Below are positions 1 through 8,744 of a stretch of DNA of 12,434 bases, one piece after another. The position numbers and the translations under genes are program-made. The notes beneath the pieces were generated by a model. That model was not told the origin of the DNA. It searched no databases and worked only from the letters and a program-made list of their open reading frames with translations. Numbering within the stretch: position 1 is the stretch's first letter; each line of letters opens with the position of its first letter. The DNA is from Pleurotus djamor (lineage: Eukaryota; Basidiomycota; Agaricomycetes; Agaricales; Pleurotaceae), in assembly GCA_029747585.1 (NCBI GenBank), contig JAPEVF010000326.1, positions 37,350 to 49,783 of the forward strand. The letters run 5' to 3'.

Positions 1-264
1 GATATATGACTTGTATTTTTAACTATGATATTGTATNATTATTNNGTGTTTACCGTCCTACGTNCCCAAGGGGTGGGATGCNANGTCTGNNGNGNTNCTT
101 CAAGCATTGCNNNGTCCAGGNGAGTGAATCTTATCANAGCCACGTGCGCTNGAAATTCCGTTTCTTGCACATTTGGCNAAGTTGCTTCCCAGACATTNAC
201 TTCNAGGTTCCTCAGTAGNNCNAGCAACGGNNANCTNCTCTNGACTACGTGCATAGCNTCTGCT
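1..264. other. N-rich upstream region of the first gene
   Basis: This stretch has no gene I can support. It holds an AT-rich start and a high density of ambiguous bases. The frame of the downstream ATG at 265 stays open leftward to about base 25, so a slightly longer N-terminus or an upstream exon cannot be ruled out. The upstream translation is low in structure and full of unknowns, so I treat it as promoter and 5' UTR. No clear TATA box is visible. Confidence 0.5.
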
Positions 265-3137
265 ATGGCCAGCGTACCAAATCCACCACCGCTGGTAGAA
301 AGAGCTGACGTGCACAAATCATGCAAATCCTTGGAAACNCTNCTCAACATNCTGAATGACTACTGTGAAGCAGCAGGGGCCGTNGTTTTANTNCNGAAGA
401 AGCTTGTTAAAGCATTGCGCGAGGCTGCTGGCTCGAAAACGACAGGTCCGATACCAGGTGNGTTGGATTTGNGTANGTTTCGCGGTGNACATTGATCNTT
501 TGGTTNCTNTAGCCAATGCNTTAAATTCGTCTGCNACCATCTTCGAGACGCTTTCNGANATCGACGCGAAGTTTGCCAAACTTATGGACAAGGAATATGA
601 TAGTATTAGCGCAGAGGTCAAGAAGTGGTTCAAGAAGCTTGCAGTGCGTATCTATGTGGTCCTTGNNGTGCGCTNTTACCCATTCTTCGCGACAGAAAGA
701 AGAGAAGGCCCATGACGACTGGATCACCAACTCTAATACTAGGATAAAGCAAGCAGGTNAAANTCCTNNGATTTGTNGTGNTATGGTACGANGCTCAACN
801 CTANNNACTNCNTNNAGGTCTGGCTTATGAGAAGAAGTCCAAGAAGAACCCACGGGATGCAGANGAGGAACATGCCCGTTATATCAATCTTCTCAGCACN
901 CTAGGACCNGAGATCAACCAGGAGAAATAGTAAGCTCCATTGAAGTCTATCGCTCTAGTACCCAGTATCCAAGCTTCATAGCAATCACTCCCTTCAGGTT
1001 ACACAACGACATACACACACGACATACAGTGTAGCTGCCTGCTTGTCTCGAATTGCCGATGCAGAATGGGTCAGGACTTGCGAAGGAATTCGACGTATTT
1101 CCCCAACTGTGGGTCAACTCGGTGAATGGAAGGCTCTGTGCGAAGGTGAATGGGTCGGACCTATTCCATCCAGGCTGCCNGACGTCNACGAAACATCGAG
1201 CGAACCTCTTCAACAATCCATTCCTAATAACGANGTAGAACGTNCATNTGCTCCCAAGGAGGANGCCAGNCCTCTTCCCACCCANGAACCACCCGCCGTA
1301 AANTCACCTCTGAATCTTGGCCATNCATCTTCGTCTGCCCCCGTTCGTCCTANCAATGGNACGATGAGGTCNAGCTANACTTCGTCCTCCAATTCGTCCG
1401 CNCCTCCCTCATCATTTGAACCTCCNCGCCCTCTGACCGATCCTANCACTGGCTCTGTTCGTTCTCTGTCCGCTTTCCCTGTACCCCCTACNCATTTCCC
1501 TATTCCACCACGCCGACCTTCATTAACTCAGCGACCTGATCCTCAATCCCGTACTGCTTCGAACTCCCAAGANCAGTCATTGGCTCCGTCGTCTTCGACT
1601 TCGAATATCAGCTTCCCGTCTGCTCCGCGACTAACTGAGTCTCCCATTCCTGATGAATCACTTGAGATGGATACTGGGCTGGATGGAGCGACGATGCCCA
1701 TCTCTCCACGTACATCTNAAGNCTCAGAATTGACGTCCANGTCCTCGCCGTCCAGTAACCCACGAGATGTTGGGCGACCCTTGCCTTCATCGCAACCTGT
1801 CAGGAAGAGTACNGNNGAAGTCGAAATCCCTNAGAGGCNTTTNACGGAACAGNATGCTGAACCTATATCAACGAGTCGCTCCGAACCCAACAACCCCATG
1901 TCCATGACAGAGGATACTACCTCGGTTGACACGCCCAAGGTCAGGCCTCTTGACAGGACTGATACTGGGACTAGTATCGTGGCCACAATGAAGGACCGTA
2001 TCACAAGTGCTACGAGCACATCAGTGGTATGTNCCAATTCATACTGTAATTTTAGCTCNCCTTAACCAACATCGTTAGTCGAGACGTAGCGTCTCTCCAC
2101 CGCCAAAGGATATCCCACGACTACCGCTCAGCGTTGTCGACCTCGCCTCTCGCTATCAACCTGGCGACGGCGCGTCCCCNACCCAATCCCTACGAGCNAA
2201 CTCTCCCCCTGTCTCCCGACGCATGTCATCCCCACCAATTGACACCGCTTCTCAAGCGCGTCTCGCGGAATCTGCGTTCAGAGAGATAACCCCATTGCCC
2301 GAGCACCCCATCAGAACCAACCCACCCAGGTCANCCGCGTCTGATGACCGGTCAAGGTCCTCACCTTTGGAAGTTTCGGCGCAAAGTGCCCTTGCGGAGA
2401 AGGAGAGACAGNTACGACTACGCGAACGAGAAATCGAGCTGAGGGCCAAGGAGCTTGAACAGGACCGCGCGCGGTTTATGGGAGAACGTGCGATATCGAA
2501 TTCACCTCGCCAACCCCATCGGGAGCTTCGAGGAGAATCAAGTAATCCTGCCTTAGCATCTAGAGAAAGGCACACGTCTTTTGACAATCAGTCTAGTGGG
2601 ACATCAAGNTCCCAACAGCCCATGCCACGCCCCCAGTANTCATACAGCACAACCCACCTCGTCCCTCCATCGTCTCCCATTTCTCCTGCTCATTCTCAAA
2701 GGCAAAGCTCTGGGGCATACTCTCAATATAGCTCCCAGCCNCCCTCTCCCCGACTGTCACAGGCACCTACTGAACATGCACCCTATTGCGGGTGCGATAA
2801 GTGCTCGATAGCTAAATACAGAACGTCCCCCACAAATCCTTCGGCTACCGATCTTAGACCTCCGGAAAGGCCCATTCAGCTTCGTCCCGAGAAATCCAAA
2901 GGTTGGATCCGCCGGTTGAGCATGCCTGTGGGGAATCCGTTCTCCTTGGANCACAAACGGAACCATAGCGCCGCTGTTGGAAACTTTTCGTTGGACGGCC
3001 GGAAAAGTGGGCAGGCGAATACGTTGAAGGGGATACAGGAAGATGGTCGGCTAAATGGGCNAGTGAACTATGATATTGGNGGAGGGGTGAGTAACCGGAG
3101 TGTTTCGAGCCTTGCTCTTGGACATGATCAGCGATGA
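265..3137 (+). CDS. Ser/Pro-rich protein with N-terminal BAR-like helical domain (possibly Ivy1-like)
   Basis: Six exons fit one continuous frame: 265-457, 513-643, 696-756, 818-929, 1030-2026, 2079-3137, giving about 850 residues. Introns are 55, 52, 61, 100 and 52 bp, all GT..AG. Residues 1 to about 205 are rich in Lys, Glu, Ala and Leu, predicted helical, without signal peptide or membrane segment. They resemble a BAR or I-BAR fold as in fungal Ivy1, a vacuolar phospholipid-binding protein; this assignment is an impression, not a search result. Residues about 210-595 are Ser/Pro/Thr-rich and probably disordered. Residues 596-636 form a charged coiled coil (Arg, Glu, Leu). A motif C735-G-C737-D-K-C740 and then a WIRRLS segment (a possible PKA site) lie near the C-terminus. 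Exon 5 joins exon 4 by skipping an in-frame stop at 928-930, which lies across the splice donor. About fifty Ns lie in the exons, mostly at third codon positions. Alternative: an uncharacterised basidiomycete cytoskeletal or trafficking protein. Gene structure is well supported, function weakly. Confidence 0.72.
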
Positions 3138-3163
3138 CCGCGACGACCGCGACGACCTGCGAC
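3136..3163. repeat. Short tandem repeat, 9-bp unit GACCGCGAC
   Basis: Two perfect copies of GACCGCGAC (3136-3144 and 3145-3153) are followed by an imperfect third (3154-3163, GACCTGCGAC). The array overlaps the stop codon of the upstream gene (TGA at 3135-3137), so a change in copy number would touch only the 3' UTR. Without the stop the frame would run on through Asp/Arg-type repeats. Confidence 0.7.
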
Positions 3164-3468
3164 TGCTAACGTTTTGATACCCGTGTATGGATGTAATTCT
3201 GAGGATCTATTATTGTTATATTCCCTGATCTAAAATCTAAAGTAGTAACCTATCTAGTCGTTATTCTTAAACTTTGTGGCCAAGTCGAAGCGATGAATGA
3301 GAAAATGGGGACAAAGACATTGAGACACAACAAGGCCAAACAGGCCCTGTTTTGTTTGGGTGGCTCCGAAAGTGTCAAGGACGCTTGTCTTGATTCCGCC
3401 CTCGTCGTTGATCACCTCTTCGACAGCCCTCGGCGCGCCTTCCTCACCATCGGCCACGACGACCTCGC
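3164..3468. other. Intergenic region between the first gene and Med19
   Basis: Both flanking genes point right, so this about 300-bp gap must hold the 3' UTR of the first gene and the promoter and 5' UTR of Med19. An AT-rich stretch around 3195-3260 is the likeliest 3'-end processing zone. I see no TATA box, RNA gene or repeat. An antisense open frame here (3254-3505) shows no protein-like features. Confidence 0.5.
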
Positions 3469-5147
3469 ATGAATCATCTCGCTGAAAATGCAGTTGCTGG
3501 CCCATCTACAACCCGAAGCCCACGGCCTCATTCCATAGGCGCCCCAATCACCTCATCGACTCACTCCCCAATCTCACCGGTTTTCTTGCCTCCCCCAGGT
3601 TCGTCGGTCGCTGCAGCGGCTAGGACTTACGATGAGCAGTTGGCTGATACGCAGAACCCTTTATTTGCCTTTTTCTAGCCTCGATACCACCACCTCCATC
3701 ATATTTAAGATGTACCCAAGATTTGCTTGGACGATTCCAACTTCACGCTGCTTATGACCAATATGTCTCACCGTTCGCCGTTTCGCATGATGCAGGCTCG
3801 GACACGCTCAATTCTGCACCCGGAGGCGCGTTGGATAAAGGGAAAGGGAAGGAGCGTGAATTTTTGGCCGCAAGCCCTGGCGCTGTGGCAACCCCCGCCC
3901 CCGATGGTCAGGACGGTGACGGTGACGACGACGACGGAGGGGGGAAGGGCGAGAAGNAAAANGAAGAACAATTACAAGCACCTAATAAAAGGCATCCCTG
4001 GTGTGTGGTTTGTCAGTGACCTGACAACTCATTTTGAGCTCGTTCCTGAGCGCAGGCAAACATTCTATGAAGAAGGACGATTTCCTAACCACCATAATAC
4101 AAGTCCCTCCAAAGCAACATATCCGTATAACGCCCTTTGACCAACGTACCCAGAGAGATGCTTTCTCCGTCAGCTTGGAAGGCCTCAAAGGCGTATGTTG
4201 CTTTTCATGTTGCGTCTGGGTTATTCTCACATGCACCACCAGTGGAATCCTAGCGCGCTGATACAGGAATCTGCGCAAGCACGGGAGGATCGTAAAAAGC
4301 GGGTGCGTAATACGTCCTTGTGTAGTCCATATGGTCCCATTCACGATTTTCACAGAAAGAACTCAAGCGCCTCGCTAAAGCTCAAGCTCTTGCTATCCAA
4401 ACGGGCGTACTGCCTGCCTCCGGGCTTCCAACTACACCTACGATTGCTTCATCTCAAGTTAATTCACGGCCTCCACAACAGGTCCCAATATCAACACCAA
4501 TACCCGCTAATCCCGCTGCCTCCCTCCCCCCTCCTCCTCCCAAACAGTCAGCCGCGTCCACGCCTCGCCCAATCACCGCTACGACTACACCCCGTCCCGG
4601 ATCAACCGTCCCGCGTCCCGGAAGCACGCGTCCCATACAACAGCAACCACCTCAACCACAACCAGCCTCACGTACAAATGCCCCAGCCCCAATAAGCGCT
4701 ATGAGTGTAGGAAATGGGAGCACAGAACCTACCGTCAATGGTCACGGGACCGGCCATATAAATGGCAACGGAGGTATGCAGTCCAGAGGGANTAAAACGG
4801 GAGAGAGAGGACGTTGGAGGCGGCGGCCAGAATAGATCCGGCATCGGTGTTAGCGGTGTTGACGGTATAAATGGCGTTACGGGAGGATATGGCAACGGAG
4901 GTGGGGCCAATTCTCATGTCGAACCACCCAAAGTAATCATGGCGGCGAGAGCCGGCATGCCTGGTGCACGTCCAAGGCCTATCAAAAGGCAACGTATGGT
5001 CAGTCAGATGATATCCGTTTGCCCACTTGACAGGCTTGCTTATCCTCTATCTTTCGTGCGTGTCCTCTTTTTGTGGTGCAGGACATGCAAGGACAGGCTC
5101 TCGATGTCACAGCAGTACAACAGCAACCCACTCCTCAAGGCGTTTAG
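3469..5147 (+). CDS. Mediator of RNA polymerase II transcription subunit 19 (Med19/Rox3 family)
   Basis: Med19 is a head-module subunit of the nuclear Mediator complex, which links activators to RNA polymerase II. Six exons: 3469-3598, 3679-4000, 4056-4192, 4243-4302, 4356-4998, 5082-5147, about 451 residues once two one-base N ambiguities are discounted. Introns are 80, 55, 50, 53 and 83 bp. Residues 58-75 (DLLGRF, then AYDQYVSPF) and the block from about 141 to 216 (NNYKHLIKGIPG, KHSMKKDDFL, ITPFD, VSLEGLKGWNPSAL, ESAQAREDRKKRK) match the conserved part of basidiomycete Med19 proteins as I know them. The rest is a Gly/Asp acidic stretch, a long Pro/Gln/Ser/Thr-rich region, and a basic segment RPRPIKRQRM near residue 430 that could be a nuclear signal. 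The frame is broken at 3957-3962 and at 4792; both breaks coincide with Ns. The start was chosen because it is the first ATG of the open frame that splices into DLLGRF. The family call is by motif memory, not by search. Confidence 0.75.
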
Positions 5148-6081
5148 ATGCACTGCTCTCATCCCCCTTCCCCCCCTTCTCACCACACTTGGATAAATCA
5201 TTGTGTACCTTTATAACGGCGTTGGCGGCTTTTCAGTTACCCGATGCAACCGAACAACCGAACCCCAAAAGCCGTTTCATCCAAATTTGCACGTCGCTGG
5301 CAACGCACAGTCCAACCTTTTGTTCGTGTAAGCGAGCTTTTCGCTCGGTATTGCTCCCCGTCGCAGTGGTATACCGACAACATCCCGAGACCTTCGCATA
5401 CTCATGTTACTTTACGATGTTCATGCTTTATTAGCGAAAATTTACTCCGAACAGCTGGCTTTTGAGTCCGCTTTCGTAGGTTGGTAAGGCTATCAGAATC
5501 GGCGCTCGTGTGAGCCTTGAATCAGACTTGCTGCTGGCGTTTCTTGGAGGTAGCCCCTGAGTTGACCCCTCCAGGCATGTGGTGCCAAGTTCAGATCTGT
5601 CAGTTGACCTCGCTGTGAATGCATGAAGGAAAGAAACCTACCGCTGAGACTAGGCTTGAATAAAGCACTGGTGCTTGGATAGAATGCTGTCAAACTTGTA
5701 AATCGTGTTCCCTGGATCGGACTGAAGCAGCCTGTACGATTCTGAAGTAATACTGGTCGAAGTATCATGTACTCTATAAGGCAAACTTTCCTCTCAATCG
5801 CACTCGCATTTCTCATTAGCTCGTTCCTTGAAGGAGGTGTCAGCGCATCTTCATCATGAGATCCGAAGGTTTGGGTCTCTGCTTGACGTATCCATATGAA
5901 TTAGATTGCCAGCAAACCTGTCGAAGATGCCCATGAAGACCCTGTATCCCACAAATTGTGACATTGAGTATGATATTGTATAATTCTTACTCATTTTACA
6001 GAAGCGGGCAGCAAATAATACCCGACAGGCGCAAGACAGGCGTAAAGTAAATATTCCAGCCTCCATGATGCTATATATATC
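5148..6081. other. Convergent intergenic region between Med19 and the cellulase gene
   Basis: The two flanking genes face each other, so this 934-bp stretch should contain two 3' UTRs and little promoter function. I found no tRNA, transposon end or conserved protein in it. The longest open frame is 107 codons on the minus strand (5493-5816) and has no recognisable motif. A 17-bp AT-rich string at 5969-5985 is also found near the left edge of the window (24-40, with one N). Confidence 0.5.
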
Positions 6082-8090
6082 CTAAACGAAGGGTTGGAGG
6101 GCTTCGGGGAGGATACGGGAGACAGCAGCGCCACTGGGGGGCTCAATAGATTGGAAGTACTGTCAAGCGGGTCAATCAATGATAAGTTATCGTTTCAAGG
6201 TACATTGACGTACGTCTCCCCACCATGGGCCAGCAGCCCACCAGAGAGCGCCGAGCCAGACACCGTTGGAGCTTTGCAAGTGTTGTAGAGCTCCCTTGAC
6301 GGCAGCAATGCAAACATCTGGAAGACAGATGAAACAATGCACTTTTAGTGGTAAGGATCTACGTACCGTTGGAACCAGCACCGATTTCACCCAAGAATCC
6401 CTTGAATCCGTGTTGTTGCAGCCAAGCAGTAGCGGCCTGGAGGCGTTCAACACCGATGGTGGAGGAAACACAGGTGGGGGAGGTGCCAGAGCCATCAGAG
6501 TCGAGGTATTGGTGCATTTCTTAAACCAAACAAGGTTAGGGGTCGATAGGAGGGTGGGGACTAGGGTCGAATAACTCACCGATGGCGATGTTGTTGTTGG
6601 GGTCAGTGAGGGCGACGAAAGCATCAGCATTTCCGGAGGAGCTCCAAGCTACAATAAGTTAGCATGAGAGAAGCGTTATCACGAAGCAAGAAACACATAC
6701 TCCAGGCACCAGTCCAGGCAGTACCTGTAGAGGGAGAGATCAGTGATGCCTCAAGAAGACCATAGGAGTAATGTACCTTCTACGAGAATGAGCTGGGTAG
6801 TGGCTCCAGCAGCACGGATAGCATTGACGGCAGCTTGGTTCTGGGCAAATGGATTAAGAAGGTGAGATGGGCGTAAACGAGAATAAACCTACAAGAGCGA
6901 AAGCATCAGAGGCGGGGATGCCATAGGGCTCGTTGATGATGTCTAAGATGCGTAATCATTGAGATGTTGACTGTGCCAGCTGTATCTCCAATAGCTTACC
7001 GAAGACAACATTGTTGTTGGTTTTCTAATATGCTCCTCGTCAGCTTAATACTGTGGAAAGTATGGTCATTTGAAACACTCACGAATTGGTTAGCAAGGTT
7101 TCCCCAGACTGGTTGTGCGATTTTGAGAAACGGAAGCTCAACATAGGACAGGAAGGCTTACACGTAGCAAAGCTGCATCATCATCAAACAAAATCAGTCG
7201 ACGGTGCAATGAATTCAATGTGCTAGACTTACGCAGAGGTAGAAGTGATGACAGCGCCGTTGTAGCGGGCGTAGTTGTGGGCTATGGAGGATTCAAATAA
7301 GATTCAGGCAAGAGAGAGCTATCATGTCGCATACGTTCGATGATGGCGAAAGCACCCTTGCTGGTGATGTAGCTCACGGTCTGAGGACATCATTGAGTTT
7401 CTGTTCGTTGGTCGATGTATGTATTAGATGTTGCTTACCGACTTCAATGAGTTGAGGTAAGCGGAATCGAAGTTGGCGGAGGTAAGTCCAGCAGCGGGAG
7501 GACTGAGACGCTCGAGCTTGAATGGGACACGGAAGGAGTTGAAGCCCTTGCTGACGAAGAACTGGGAAACATAATACCGTGAGGTCAAGTCACAAACTCT
7601 TAAGAGAGGCTGAGATTACTCACGTCGATGGAGGAGGGAGATGGCCAGGTGTAATCAGTTCCAAGGACACCTGGGATGTTGTTCTCTCCGAACTCAGCAC
7701 AAGACTGGTTAACACCGAAGTACTTGAATTTCGTGGTGGATGGTGTTGGGGCGGATGAAGTGGAAGAGGGAGCTTGGGAGGTCGAAGGTGTGGCACTGGG
7801 AGCAGCGCCGGGCAAGCATTGTGAGTAATCTGAGGGAGAGGTATGTCATTTTTGGCACGGTTTTCAAATTCAAGGGATCTTACAGGCGTTGTTTACGACG
7901 CAAGAAGAACCAGCGACACAAGTTGTGTCACCAGTCCAGCCGATACCCTGTGTACCATTGTAACATCAGTTAAACAGCCGACATGGCATTAAAACGGGGG
8001 ACTTACACCACATTGGCCCCAAACGGGTGCAGCGGCGTAGGAGGAGCCAACCAAGGCTAATGTAACGAGAGCGGAGAGGATAGTCTTCAT
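6082..8090 (-). CDS. Secreted endo-beta-1,4-glucanase, CBM1 plus GH5 (subfamily 5-like)
   Basis: This secreted enzyme hydrolyses internal beta-1,4 bonds of cellulose. Sixteen exons, read right to left: 8090-8007, 7947-7884, 7829-7624, 7561-7439, 7380-7335, 7281-7233, 7172-7162, 7108-7083, 7024-7000, 6942-6893, 6840-6777, 6724-6701, 6648-6580, 6519-6367, 6317-6214, 6159-6082; 1176 nt, 391 residues, no internal stop. Residues 1-19 are a signal peptide with a hydrophobic core. Residues 22-57 are a fungal CBM1: WGQCGG, WTG, four cysteines (C27, C38, C44, C54) and the aromatic face (W24/W32, Y50, Y51). A Ser/Thr/Pro linker runs to about 82. The catalytic domain spans about 83-391 with [20 protein letters not shown] (acid/base E216), EMHQY (H283), GEIG (nucleophile E325) and [11 protein letters not shown]. 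Length is usual for white-rot Cel5A-type enzymes. Oddities are the exon count, an 11-nt exon (7162-7172), and an AAG acceptor before 6519. A TATA-like box lies 43 bp upstream of the ATG. Confidence 0.95.
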
Positions 8091-8132
8091 GGCGACGCAA
8101 AGACGTGAAAACATAGACACCAAAAACCTTCA

Positions 8133-8140
8133 TTTTATAG
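8133..8140 (-). promoter_or_regulatory. TATA box of the cellulase gene
   Basis: On the minus strand this reads CTATAAAA, about 43 bp before the cellulase ATG at 8090. Transcription would then start roughly 15-20 bp before the ATG, a short 5' leader. I did not find a convincing Cre1/CreA site (SYGGRG) in the proximal promoter by eye. Confidence 0.55.
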
Positions 8141-8744
8141 CCCACCGAAGAAACACAACGTCCGCCAATATGCCGACGTACACCCAGGAGAAGAGTCAAA
8201 GAAGCTCCATCATATGTTCCGCATAAACTGACGGAAGCCTGCAATCAGACCGGGAGACCTTCCCGATCTATTGCAACCGGCTTCTGTGCAGGTGTCCGAA
8301 GATGTTGGAGCTTCGCTAAAGATGAAGGTGGATGTGGAACTATGCTGTTGGCTGGAAAACGCGTAGACGAGGCAAGCGAAGCTATGACTTGATTGGGAGA
8401 ACATCGACGACTTGCCAAGATCACGTATGTGGTCGTGGCGACGCAATGGTCCATGGGAGGGTGTTTTGTGTAAGCGAGCATCATAGGACTTAAGGACTTG
8501 AATAGGGATCCGAGAATTATCCCTCTAGCGGCATTGCTCTATGCAAGCTACGATCGCCGCATCTCGCAATCCTAATAGTTGGAGTGTCGGAGAAATACTT
8601 GGCATTTTTATTGATGGTTGTCGCTTCGGCGGCGAGATAAAGGAAATTACGCAATTCAAGGTTACATTCAAGATACATGGTCGGTGAAATACTTGACAAG
8701 CTAGTAGTATTCAGTGGCAAAAAGGGAGGTAGAATGCGTGCAAC
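8141..8744. other. Intergenic region: cellulase promoter and SARAF 3' UTR
   Basis: The cellulase and the SARAF-like gene both run leftward, so the left part of this gap is the cellulase promoter and the right part the SARAF 3' UTR. Several short open frames exist on the minus strand (for example 8210-8446), but none shows a domain, a signal peptide or conserved splicing. I see no RNA gene or mobile element. Confidence 0.5.

Noticed and set aside
1543..2037. A 164-codon open frame antisense to exon 5 of the first gene.
   Set aside because: It is a shadow of a low-complexity Ser/Pro region; the N codon pattern and splicing support the plus strand.
2252..2587. Antisense frame of 111 codons opposite exon 6 of the first gene.
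   Set aside because: Its composition mirrors the coiled-coil and Ser-rich coding strand, and no start or splice context supports it.
3469..5147. Med19 as a pseudogene because of two frameshifts.
   Set aside because: Both breaks fall on N calls, while all splice sites and conserved blocks are intact, so consensus ambiguity is the simpler explanation.
5840..5857. Minus-strand ATGATGA followed by CTGA, like a box C/D snoRNA.
   Set aside because: The two boxes are only about 8 nt apart, with no further D box at a suitable distance and no terminal stem.
6187..6630. A long minus-strand frame in the cellulase gene that reads through several introns.
   Set aside because: It mixes exon and intron sequence; the spliced model gives the intact GH5 motifs.
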